Shown: positions 35,628 through 43,921 of the stretch, piece by piece
Layout: each line of letters begins with the position of its first letter
Position numbering within the stretch: position 1 is the stretch's first letter
From: Bacillota bacterium
Lineage (GTDB): Bacteria; Bacillota; Sulfobacillia; Sulfobacillales; Sulfobacillaceae
Direction of reading: 5' to 3'
Length of the DNA stretch: 64,000 nt
Assembly: GCA_023511625.1 (NCBI GenBank)
Contig: JAIMBD010000009.1
Span: 39,598 to 103,597, forward strand
Position numbers and translations under genes: made by a program
The notes under the pieces: generated by a model
The model's input: only the letters and a program-made list of their open reading frames with translations
Told to the model about the DNA's origin: nothing
Databases searched by the model: none

Positions 35628-36869
35628 TTACCCGTGGACAAACCCTAAGTCGACGGCGATCCCGACACCGGTCAGGGGCGGAACCTCTGCCACCAACGCC
35701 CCGGTCGCCCCAGCCACCTCTGCCGGGTCGAGCAATGCCCGCGGCAAAAGGTGCTGGGCTTGCAGGCCGTCTAGGAGGTGTTGGCGGGTGCCGCCGGCTC
35801 CGCCCGCAAACAGATCGTACGCGGCCTGATTGCCCAGCAAAGGTGTGTCCACGCCGGTTGGACTGAGCCACGCCACGCCTATCCCGGCCGCCTCAAGCTC
35901 CTGGCTTAGGGCCAAAGCCAGCGCCACTGCCCCGTGTTTGGCGAGGGCGTACGCCCCGAGATGGGCGATGCCGCGCAGTCCCGCCGTAGACCCGATGATC
36001 ACCGCCCGGGAACCTGCCGGAAGATAAGGGCGCGCCGCCGCCAAGGTCGTCCAGGGGCCCATCAGGTTGATGGAGACCGCATCGTACCACTGCGCCCAGG
36101 AAAGCTGGCGATACGACCCGAATACGAAGACGCCGGCATTGGCGATGACGAGGTCGATCCCCTCGCGGGCGGCGCGCGATGCCGCCAGGGCCTGCTCGAG
36201 GTGTGCGCGCTCGCGCGCGTCCAGGGTGACCACCTCGACCGTGCCGCCGCGCGCCCGCACGCCATCGGCCGTAGCCGCAAGGTCGGCTTCGCTGGCCAGC
36301 GGGTACGGCACCGTAGCCAGTGGGCGGGCGCGGTCGACCAAGATCAGGTGGGAGCCGCGTTCAGCCCAGTAATAGGCATGGGCTCGCCCCTGGCCGCGGG
36401 CGGCTCCGGTAACCAGCACCGTGCGGACCGGGCGCGGCGGTGCCAGAAGGCTTCGGGGCTCCGGCAGGCCCAAGGAGGCTCCCAAGACCTGACCCGTGGT
36501 CACCCCTGGCGGCAACCCCTGGAGCAACCCCAGCCACGGACCCAATCCCCCGTCGGCGGGCGGAACCAGTGCGTTTAACGCCCGACCCTCCCATCCCCAC
36601 TCGAAGGCCCACGAGCGGCAAAGCCCGATCCAGCACCGTACCACGAGCCGGGACAAGGCTCCGCGTGGGGCCTGGGTCACCACCCACCAGACCGGTTTAG
36701 GCGGCAACCGCCCGATGTTCCGCCCGGTCGCGCACAGGTACTGCGTCAATTGCTCCATTTCGTCGGGCCGCAAGGTCAACAGGTCGTCGCGGTCTTGAAC
36801 CGGTAACGGCGGCACCGTCACGGCCCCTTGCGCTGCGCTCTCCCAAACCACCGTCAGGTCTTCCGCCAT
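35628..36869 (-). CDS. Mycofactocin-coupled SDR with N-terminal half-SDR extension
   Basis: 413 residues from the ATG at 36869 (after AAGGAGGGTGG), overlapping mftF by 16 bases. The C-terminal ~265 residues are a full short-chain dehydrogenase: TGAARGQGRAH at 154-164, which is the glycine motif typical of mycofactocin-coupled SDRs, NAGV near 244, and catalytic S294, Y307, K311. Such enzymes keep NAD tightly bound and pass hydride to mycofactocin. The first ~140 residues are unusual: residues 75-104 (RCWIGLCRSWAFEWGWEGRA then LNALVPP) and GVTTGQVLG at 122-130 look like the second half of an SDR without its nucleotide-binding half. This may help dimerisation. Family length is usually about 270. 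Confidence 0.85.
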   Translation of the reverse strand: MAEDLTVVWESAAQGAVTVPPLPVQDRDDLLTLRPDEMEQLTQYLCATGRNIGRLPPKPVWWVVTQAPRGALSRLVVRCWIGLCRSWAFEWGWEGRALNALVPPADGGLGPWLGLLQGLPPGVTTGQVLGASLGLPEPRSLLAPPRPVRTVLVTGAARGQGRAHAYYWAERGSHLILVDRARPLATVPYPLASEADLAATADGVRARGGTVEVVTLDARERAHLEQALAASRAAREGIDLVIANAGVFVFGSYRQLSWAQWYDAVSINLMGPWTTLAAARPYLPAGSRAVIIGSTAGLRGIAHLGAYALAKHGAVALALALSQELEAAGIGVAWLSPTGVDTPLLGNQAAYDLFAGGAGGTRQHLLDGLQAQHLLPRALLDPAEVAGATGALVAEVPPLTGVGIAVDLGFVHG

Positions 36870-38428
36870 TCCCCACCCTCCTTGGGCACCGACCGCCCGT
36901 CCCAACGAATCCAGAGCACGCCCAGGTCGCGATGGCGCCAGGCCCCCACCGCGACGCCGGCGGCGTAGGCGCCCATCTCCAGCGCGTAGAGGGCTGCGAA
37001 CGCCCACCATGGCAAGCGGGGCCGGGTCCGCCGCCGCTCGGCGCTCGCCCCGGCCGCCAGCACTGCGAGCGCGGCCGCCCCCAACAACCCTCCGATCCAC
37101 TGCCCTCGGGGCCATCTTATCGCGGCCCCGAGAGCAATCAAGAGCATGCCGGCCAAAAGCCACACCCACGCGCGATAGCGAGCCGCAAGCCTGGCCCATT
37201 GGGCGAGCCATCCCCCGAGATGGCGCAGCCGGGCCGCCAGCACTGCTCTGGCGGAAACCTCTACGCCCTTTGCTCGAAAGCGCCGCCGCCACGCCCAGAC
37301 TTCGGTGCCGAGGCCCCCGGCTGCTGCCACCACCCCTGCTGCGGCCACGACGGGCTTTCGCATCGCCACGCCGAGCGCAGCCACTCCTAAAGCCCCCGCC
37401 CACCAGGGCGGCAAAGGAAACCGCTTGCGCAGGTCCGGGTGCTGCTGTTCCAACAGCGCCTCCGAGGACGCGTAATCCATGCGCCGGTGCAAGAAGGGCC
37501 CAAGATCGGTCCGCGAGCGGTGGGATACCACCGCACAGGCCTCATACCACAAAGGCCCCACCGCCTGAAGCCGACGGCTGAGGTCGACATCTTCGCCGAC
37601 CACCCAACCGGCGCGAAAGCCGTCTACCGATTCAAAGGCGGTTCGCAAGACGGCGAGATTGGCCGAAACCAGGTACGGCACCGCCCTTCCCCATCCTGCC
37701 CATCCGCTCTGGTTCCCCAAGTCCAAGGGGCTTTGGGTCTCCTCGTACCGCCCGATCCAACTTGGGGGGCCGGGCGCCGCCACCACGCGCCCTCCCACAG
37801 CCACGGCCAAGCCCGCCGCCAAGGGCGCCACCAGGTGCTCAAGCCAATGGGGTTCCGGACGACAATCGGAATCGATGAACGCCAGGCACGCCCCGCGCGC
37901 CAATCTTGCCCCGGCGTTGCGCGCATCGGCCGGCCCCGACCGACGCCGCAGCCGTACCAGGCGGCCGTCTGCGCCGAGGTGGGCGCGGACCACCTCGGCG
38001 CTGCCGTCGGTAGAGGCGTCGTCGGCCACGACCACCTCGACCGGCCCGGGGTATCGTTGGGCCTCCAGGGCAGTGAGCAAAAGGCCGAGGGAATGCGCGC
38101 GGTTGTAGACCGGGATGACCACCGAGACCGAAGGCCAGGCACCGATGGCCTCTAGCACGAGGTCGAGATCCAAAAGCCCGATCCGGCTTAGGCGGAGGAC
38201 AAAACGGGCCACCGCCTCAAGGGCCTCGGGGCCCGCCGGAGCTTGGACCAGTTCCGGCAACTGCCGTGCCCCGCCTTGCAACCTCGCCAAGACCAAAGAC
38301 CCCGCGGTGTTCAACGGCCAGAACCCTAGTGGACGCCGGGTCACGAGCCCTCTCGGGGTCCACTCCACGCCGGGTTTCAACCGCACGCGCAGCGCTTCGG
38401 CCTTAAGACCGGGCTGCCCAATATCCAT
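36854..38428 (-). CDS. mftF: Mycofactocin glycosyltransferase MftF
   Basis: 524 residues. In mycobacteria MftF adds beta-1,4-linked glucose units to premycofactocin. Residues 1-95 resemble the PqqD-like N-terminal part of the family; the GT-A (GT2) domain starts at SVSVVIPVYNRAHS (100-113), with DDAS at 136-139 and the DxD-type DSD at 186-188; GEDVDLSRRL later is the catalytic-acid region. The last third has several hydrophobic helices, as in known MftF. It overlaps fixA by 26 bases upstream and the SDR downstream. Confidence 0.9.
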   Translation of the reverse strand: MDIGQPGLKAEALRVRLKPGVEWTPRGLVTRRPLGFWPLNTAGSLVLARLQGGARQLPELVQAPAGPEALEAVARFVLRLSRIGLLDLDLVLEAIGAWPSVSVVIPVYNRAHSLGLLLTALEAQRYPGPVEVVVADDASTDGSAEVVRAHLGADGRLVRLRRRSGPADARNAGARLARGACLAFIDSDCRPEPHWLEHLVAPLAAGLAVAVGGRVVAAPGPPSWIGRYEETQSPLDLGNQSGWAGWGRAVPYLVSANLAVLRTAFESVDGFRAGWVVGEDVDLSRRLQAVGPLWYEACAVVSHRSRTDLGPFLHRRMDYASSEALLEQQHPDLRKRFPLPPWWAGALGVAALGVAMRKPVVAAAGVVAAAGGLGTEVWAWRRRFRAKGVEVSARAVLAARLRHLGGWLAQWARLAARYRAWVWLLAGMLLIALGAAIRWPRGQWIGGLLGAAALAVLAAGASAERRRTRPRLPWWAFAALYALEMGAYAAGVAVGAWRHRDLGVLWIRWDGRSVPKEGGEWRKT

Positions 38429-39281
38429 GCGCCTCTAAAAACTCTACCAACGCTTCGGCCAATGCCTCCGGGCGGCCGTGCCGCACGATGCCCTGGCGCC
38501 GCTGCACGCCCCCGCTGACGATTTGATCGACCCTGGTCCAGACCGGCGCGTCGGCCGCCGGTGTGAAGACCTCCCGCACCGGCGGATTGGGAGGCCCCCA
38601 GTGCACGCGCCCGGGGTCGCTTCCTCCCGCTCCCACCGGCCGGACAGGAATCGGCGCCTGGTTTGCCGCCAGCCACGCGCCGAGGTCGGCGTCGGGCAAC
38701 GCCTCGCGGTCAGGACGGGCAAATCCTAAGACGGCCGGCAGCGAAAGCGCCCAACGCTCACGTACTCCCCCGGGGCGCCGCACCTGCACGACCGCCTCCG
38801 GTGCGTCGGGGCCCGCCCAGTCCACGGCAGTGACCCCGTCGAAATACGGCACGTCCAACGCCATCGCCAACACCCACGGCACCTGCCCCGACCCCCAAAA
38901 GCTGCCCCGGTCCCCCGTGAGCACCACGGCCACCTCGAGCTCGCGGGCAAGTTGGGCCAAGGCCTGTCCCACCGCCACGGCGCCGCCAAATCGCGTGCCC
39001 AGGGGGTCGATAGGCGCCCCAAGCCGCCACACTCCCGCCGCTCCCAGACCCAGCGCCCGGCGAAGGTTGTGCTCGGCTTCGCTCCCGCCCACCGTGGCCG
39101 CGTACCAACGGACGTCGTCGGGCGCCCGTCGAGCCCACGCCGCGATCCACGCCAGCGCGGCGGCGTCGGCGGGGTTGAGCCCCGGCACCACCCGCGACCG
39201 GTCCACCTCTCCCCGCAGGACGTCTGGCGCCACCGTGTCGACCTCGACCGCGTTTTCGAGACACACCAAAACCTTAAGCAT
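38403..39281 (-). CDS. fixA: Electron-transfer flavoprotein beta subunit (FixA type)
   Basis: 292 residues with the EtfB/FixA beginning (LKVLVCLENAVEVDTV... then a long loop and LNPADAAALAWIAAW) and the AMP/FAD-contact region VVLTGDRGSFWGSGQVPWVLAMALDVP. It pairs with FixB to carry electrons from flavin dehydrogenases to FixC. The start overlaps the end of fixX by 8 bases; the end runs 26 bases into mftF. Sequence is divergent from ordinary EtfB, in keeping with a dedicated partner. Confidence 0.85.
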   Translation of the reverse strand: MLKVLVCLENAVEVDTVAPDVLRGEVDRSRVVPGLNPADAAALAWIAAWARRAPDDVRWYAATVGGSEAEHNLRRALGLGAAGVWRLGAPIDPLGTRFGGAVAVGQALAQLARELEVAVVLTGDRGSFWGSGQVPWVLAMALDVPYFDGVTAVDWAGPDAPEAVVQVRRPGGVRERWALSLPAVLGFARPDREALPDADLGAWLAANQAPIPVRPVGAGGSDPGRVHWGPPNPPVREVFTPAADAPVWTRVDQIVSGGVQRRQGIVRHGRPEALAEALVEFLEAHGYWAARS

Positions 39282-39579
39282 CGCGGAACATCACCCCGTA
39301 CCCTCCCCGAGGATACTGCCACGAGATGGCCTTCAGCCCGCATGCGACGTAGCAGGTGCCGCACTCGAGGCAGCCCTCGTAGCTGAACAGCACCTCCTCT
39401 CCCGACAGGGTGAAGAGCTGTGCCGGACACACCCACAGGCAGGGCTTGAGTTCACATCCTTGGCAACGGGTGGTATCCACCCGAATGTGCGGCTCCGAGT
39501 CGACGCGGAACTTCACCGTCTCCAAGCGGTCCGCCACCAGGGCCGCACTCTCCGGAGGCTCTCCCGCGACCGGGTCCAT
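39274..39579 (-). CDS. fixX: FixX-type ferredoxin
   Basis: 101 residues, partner of FixC. The typical FixX half is GCLECGTCYVACGLKAISWQYPRGGYGV (C70, C73, C76, C80). A second complete set, C39, C42, C47 and C51 (CQGC then KPCLWVC), is fuller than in standard FixX, so a second [4Fe-4S] cluster is possible. ATG after AAGGAGGGGAACGCG. In ETF:quinone oxidoreductases this domain delivers electrons to quinone. Confidence 0.88.
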   Translation of the reverse strand: MDPVAGEPPESAALVADRLETVKFRVDSEPHIRVDTTRCQGCELKPCLWVCPAQLFTLSGEEVLFSYEGCLECGTCYVACGLKAISWQYPRGGYGVMFRDA

Positions 39580-39658
39580 CGCGTTCCCCTCCTTCTACAC
39601 CTCTACACCTCGTGATAAACGATGGCTAAAAGCCCGCACCTTGGAAGCCGCCGTTCCC

Positions 39659-40969
39659 TCATCGCCCCAACACGCGCCACAGCCGCCACAGGTCTCGGCC
39701 AGCCTGCCACCAGGAGCGGCCGTGCCGCCTTAGGACCTCTCCTACAATGGCGCCCGCCTTCGCCCGCGGGGTGGGATGCACCGTAAAGACGGCGCGCAGC
39801 ACTTCAGCCGCCAGCTCCGGATAGGTCTCTTGCCACTCGGGCGCCATGACCAGGGACGGCGCCTTCCGGTAGCGGCGGAGGTCGGCGAGCACAAACCGTT
39901 CCTCCAAGAGTTCGCGGTACCGCCGCAGGTTCTGCCCGCCTGGCCCCCCCTGGGCCAGCACCGCCGCAGCGGTTTCTCCGGCCGCGATGCCCGACCCGAT
40001 GGCGAAGTTCATGCCTTCCAAGTAGATCCCGGCGTTCAAGACCAACCCGGCGGCATCACCGGCTACCATCAACCCCGGGCACCACACCTCGCCGATTCCA
40101 TCGTACCCTGCTTCGGGAATCATGTGCGCAGCGTATTCTACCACCACGCCCCCGCGCACGAGGGGCGCCACAGCCGGGTGGGTCTTAAACCGCTCCAGGA
40201 GGGTGTACGGGGCCTGCCGACTCTCGATGAGCGAGGCGATCTGGGCGATGACCCCGATCGACAAGGACTCCCGGTTGGTGTAAAGAAACGCGCCCCCGCG
40301 AATGCCGGGCAAGCCGCCCAGGTATTCCTGCACCACGCCTTCCTGTCCCACCAGATGAAACCGGTCTTCGAGTTGGGCGCGATCCAGCGCGATCACCTCT
40401 TTGACCCCAAGCGCCAGCTGGTGCGGGTCGGCGGGCGGCCTGAGGCCCGCTTCACGGGCCAAGAAGGCGTTCACGCCGTCGCAGGCGATGACCACCGACG
40501 CCTCGATGTCGCCGTTGGGGCGACGGGTCTTGACCCCGACCACCTGTCGGTTACTCGGGTCCCACAGAAGGCCGTCCACCACCGTGTCCGTCAGCAGCGT
40601 AGCCCCGGCGCGCACGGCCTCGGAGGCCAGCCAGCGGTCGAAGCGCGGGCGCAGGACCGTCCAGGCGTTGTACGGCGGCTCGGTGAAGGACTCGCTGCGG
40701 AAGGACAACGCGATTTGGTCGGTCTCGGTCAGCACATTGAGTACGCGTCGGCTCACGTAGCGCTCGACCGGCGCCTGTTTCCAGAACTCGGGGATCAGCT
40801 GGTGCAGAAGACGACTGCCGTAAAAGGCCGCCCCCGACACGTTTTTGGCCCCCGGGTAGGCCCCCCGCTCAATCAGCAGCACCGCCAGGCCCGCCCGCGC
40901 TGCCGTCAATGCCGCCGCCGACCCGGCAGGGCCAGCGCCGACCACGACGACATCATACTTGGGCGCCAT
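39659..40969 (-). CDS. fixC: ETF:quinone oxidoreductase FixC
   Basis: Flavoprotein dehydrogenase of 436 residues. GxGxxG is at 11-16 (VGAGPAGSAAA); the second FAD motif GLMVAGDAAGLVLNAG is near 293; LEGMNFAIGSG follows. With FixX it takes electrons from FixAB and reduces the quinone pool. ATG at 40969, overlapping the fixB stop; a GTG 21 bases upstream is the alternative. 79 bases separate it from fixX, the widest internal gap in the operon. Confidence 0.9.
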   Translation of the reverse strand: MAPKYDVVVVGAGPAGSAAALTAARAGLAVLLIERGAYPGAKNVSGAAFYGSRLLHQLIPEFWKQAPVERYVSRRVLNVLTETDQIALSFRSESFTEPPYNAWTVLRPRFDRWLASEAVRAGATLLTDTVVDGLLWDPSNRQVVGVKTRRPNGDIEASVVIACDGVNAFLAREAGLRPPADPHQLALGVKEVIALDRAQLEDRFHLVGQEGVVQEYLGGLPGIRGGAFLYTNRESLSIGVIAQIASLIESRQAPYTLLERFKTHPAVAPLVRGGVVVEYAAHMIPEAGYDGIGEVWCPGLMVAGDAAGLVLNAGIYLEGMNFAIGSGIAAGETAAAVLAQGGPGGQNLRRYRELLEERFVLADLRRYRKAPSLVMAPEWQETYPELAAEVLRAVFTVHPTPRAKAGAIVGEVLRRHGRSWWQAGRDLWRLWRVLGR

Positions 40970-41954
40970 CCCGCGTTCCCCCCTCTGCACGCCGCGCGTC
41001 CATCACCGCCACTGCTTGGCGCACCACCGCCTCGGCCTCGCCCACCAGCGCAAGGTCGGCCATGGCCATGATGGGCGCGGTGGGATCGAGGTTGATGGCC
41101 ACCAGATGGCGCACGTCGCGCAGTCCCGCCACGTGCTGCGCGGCGCCAGAAATGGCGCAAGCGATATAAAGGCGCGGGCTTACAGTCTTCCCCGTCGACC
41201 CAATCTGGCGGGCGTAGGCCACCCAGCCGCGATCGACGGCCACCCGCGTAGCGCCCACCGCGCCACCCAACCGCTCGGCCAGGGCGAACAGCGGCTCAAA
41301 GCCTGCCGACCCGCCCAGCCCGCGCCCGCCCGCCACCACCACTGCAGCCTCTTCCAGTTCCCGATCCCGACTCGACGCCGCCGTTCGTTCCAACAGTCGG
41401 CCTGCCGGCGGCGGAGCCGGCCTCGGTTCGAACCGGCGCCACGGCACCGGCCGCGCTGGATGCGCCCCCGGCTTGGGCGCCGTGCCGCGCGCCATCGGCC
41501 GCCACCCGATGACCGTCCCCGCCGGCACTGTCACCTCCGCCCGCACGCGGCCGCCGGCCAGATGGGTAGACACGGCCCACCCGCCGGCGCGCCACCGAAT
41601 GGCCTCGGCCTCTGGCACCAAGTCGCGCCCCATCCGCGCCGCCAGCCACCGAGCCCGCCGTTGGCCCTCTGGGGTACCGGCCACGATCACGCCGTCGGCC
41701 GTTGGTGCCCCCGTGATCGCAAGCTCGCGGAAAAAGGCCTCGGCGGCGTTGGCCTCCACCGCCCAATATGCCTCCGCCTCCCAGTCGGCCGGCCACGCCA
41801 TGGCCTCGTCGCCAGGCCAGGCCCCTGCTGGCCCTACCGCCACCACGCGATACGGGCCCGGATGACCCGAATCGCCCACCTCCGCCAACAGTTCCCGAGC
41901 CACCGGCGTCAGGCCCTGATGGTCCCACTCGATGCCAATCCAAAGCTCTGCCAT
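40953..41954 (-). CDS. fixB: Electron-transfer flavoprotein alpha subunit (FixB type)
   Basis: 333 residues. The C-terminal FAD domain is clear: VVVAGGRGLGGSAGFEPLF, GATRVAVDRGWVAYARQIGSTGKTVSP, IACAISGAAQH and NLDPTAPIMAMADLALVG are all standard EtfA/FixB motifs. The N-terminal half is divergent. ATG overlaps the stop of the preceding OYE gene as TGATG. Part of a complete FixABCX set embedded in the mycofactocin operon. Confidence 0.92.
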   Translation of the reverse strand: MAELWIGIEWDHQGLTPVARELLAEVGDSGHPGPYRVVAVGPAGAWPGDEAMAWPADWEAEAYWAVEANAAEAFFRELAITGAPTADGVIVAGTPEGQRRARWLAARMGRDLVPEAEAIRWRAGGWAVSTHLAGGRVRAEVTVPAGTVIGWRPMARGTAPKPGAHPARPVPWRRFEPRPAPPPAGRLLERTAASSRDRELEEAAVVVAGGRGLGGSAGFEPLFALAERLGGAVGATRVAVDRGWVAYARQIGSTGKTVSPRLYIACAISGAAQHVAGLRDVRHLVAINLDPTAPIMAMADLALVGEAEAVVRQAVAVMDARRAEGGTRDGAQV

Positions 41955-43921
41955 CAGATTGCTCTCCCCGCCGCTTCGCCTTCCCGCACCGCGCTGTCGG
42001 CCCGCCGAGGCGCCAGGGCGTCCCCGATGCGCCTCAGCCACGGCACGCGCCCTTTGAGAGCGAAATAGCAATCCGCCTCGGGCTGTGCGGGTCCCACGGC
42101 GATGACGGCGGCGTAAGGGCCTAAGACCACCGATGCACCGGTGTAGTTGTGCACGGCCGTAAGCGTCCCAGGATCTGGGCCCGCCGCCACCACCGTCACG
42201 TCCGGAATGAACTCCACCGGGCGGCCGCCGAGCCTGCGGTACCACAGCTCGAGGTCCAAGGTCACGCCCAAATACTGGCCGGGGTACAGGTGCGGCGTAA
42301 TCAAGCTCACCCGCGCCCCTCGGTCGAGGAGCCACTCGACCATGGTGCTGGCTTCGTGCCCTCCGACGGTGTCCACCACGGCCACCGTCTGTCCCGCCAC
42401 CGACTCCGGCTGGTCCAGCCACTGCGAGACGGTGCGCACCCACGGCTGCCCCTGCCCCCACGCAGGGACCGAGGGCCGGGCTCCCGTAGCCACCACCACC
42501 GCATCAGGGTTTAGCGCCAGCACCCCCTCCGGCGTGGCCTCCGTGCCGAGCTCCAGGCGCACCCCCAAGCGCCGCACCTCGTGTTCGAGATTGCGCACGA
42601 TGTCGCCAAACTCGTCGCGACCCGGCAGGCGAATGGCCCGCAGCACCTGGCCGCCGAGGGAGGCATCGCGTTCGAAGAGCGTGACCGTATGCCCGCGGCG
42701 CGCCGCCACGGCCGCCGCTTTGAGTCCTGCCGGTCCACCGCCGACCACGACCACCCGTTTCGGCCTGGCGACGCGCACCAGGGGCGCGTGCACCTCTCCC
42801 CAGCGCTCCTCTTCGCCCACGGCCGGGTTTTCAATGCATCCGAGCGGGCGGTTCAACCCCACCTTGCCGATACACTCCTGGTTACAACTTAAGCACAGGC
42901 GGATCGCTTCGGCCTGGCCGGCCTCGGCGCGGCGCACCCAGAAGGGGTCGGCGATCTGGGCCCGGACCATGCCGACCAGGTCACAGTAGCCGTTGGCAAT
43001 CGCGGCCTCGGCCTGCGTGGGGTCTTTGATCCGCCCCACCCCGATCACCGGCAGCGAGACGGCACGGCGGATGGCAGCCGAGATGTACAGGGAGTACCCT
43101 GGGGCCACCGCCATGGACCCTTCCACCAAAAATAGGCTTTGGGTGGCCGTGCCGATGGAGGTGTTGAGGTAGTCCACCATCCCGGTGCGCTCGAGTCGCC
43201 GGGCGATCTCGACCACCTCGGGCAAGGTCAGTCCTCCCTCCACTAATTCGTCGCCGCACAACCGCACGCCGAGGATAAACCCCGGACCGGTGGCCGCCCG
43301 CACCGCCTCCACGACTTCTAACAGAAACCGCATGCGGCCATCCAGATCGCCGCCGTAGGCATCGCGCCGCCGGTTGGTAGCAGGCGACAAAAATTGCCGG
43401 ATCAACGACGAATGGGAGGTCTGCAATTCCGCCCCATCAAACCCCCCCAAAGCCACGTGGGCCGCCACTGTGCGGTAGCCGGCCACGACGGCCTGGATGT
43501 CCTCGACCTCCATGGCCTTGGCCCCCTCGCGGAACATGGGGTCCGGTTGCGCCGAGGGCGCCCAGACGGGAAGGTCGTTGTACTGGGAATGGCTCTGCCC
43601 GCCGTTGTGGTTGATCTGCGCAAAGACGAAGGCCCCTTCGCGGTGAATGGCCTCCGTCAGGCGCCGGTAACCGGCCACCACCTCAGGCCGAAAGGCATGG
43701 ATCAGCTTTTCGTAGGCGTGGTCGGTCGGGTGCACCGATTGTTCTTCGGTGATGATGAGCGCCACCCCGCCCCGCGCCCGTTCGCGGTAATAGGCGATGA
43801 GCCGCGAGGACACCTCCCCGTCCTCGGCGAAGTTGGTCAAGTGGGCGGGAAACACCACGCGGTTGCGCAATACCAGCCGCCCCAAGCGGAAGGGGCTAAA
43901 CAGGTGGCGATACGGACTCAC
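41954..43921 (-). CDS. Mycofactocin-system FadH/OYE oxidoreductase 2
   Basis: 655 residues. Residues 1-335 are an old-yellow-enzyme TIM barrel with FMN site; the [4Fe-4S] ligands C343, C346, C350 and C362 follow; then an FAD/NAD(P) domain like 2,4-dienoyl-CoA reductase (VVVGGGPAGLKAAAVAARRGH). Tandem pairs of this type are known beside mycofactocin genes in several bacteria. The substrate is unknown; roles in mycofactocin maturation or in its redox cycle have not been shown to my knowledge. Start overlaps the upstream paralogue as ATGA. Confidence 0.88.
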   Translation of the reverse strand: MSPYRHLFSPFRLGRLVLRNRVVFPAHLTNFAEDGEVSSRLIAYYRERARGGVALIITEEQSVHPTDHAYEKLIHAFRPEVVAGYRRLTEAIHREGAFVFAQINHNGGQSHSQYNDLPVWAPSAQPDPMFREGAKAMEVEDIQAVVAGYRTVAAHVALGGFDGAELQTSHSSLIRQFLSPATNRRRDAYGGDLDGRMRFLLEVVEAVRAATGPGFILGVRLCGDELVEGGLTLPEVVEIARRLERTGMVDYLNTSIGTATQSLFLVEGSMAVAPGYSLYISAAIRRAVSLPVIGVGRIKDPTQAEAAIANGYCDLVGMVRAQIADPFWVRRAEAGQAEAIRLCLSCNQECIGKVGLNRPLGCIENPAVGEEERWGEVHAPLVRVARPKRVVVVGGGPAGLKAAAVAARRGHTVTLFERDASLGGQVLRAIRLPGRDEFGDIVRNLEHEVRRLGVRLELGTEATPEGVLALNPDAVVVATGARPSVPAWGQGQPWVRTVSQWLDQPESVAGQTVAVVDTVGGHEASTMVEWLLDRGARVSLITPHLYPGQYLGVTLDLELWYRRLGGRPVEFIPDVTVVAAGPDPGTLTAVHNYTGASVVLGPYAAVIAVGPAQPEADCYFALKGRVPWLRRIGDALAPRRADSAVREGEAAGRAI

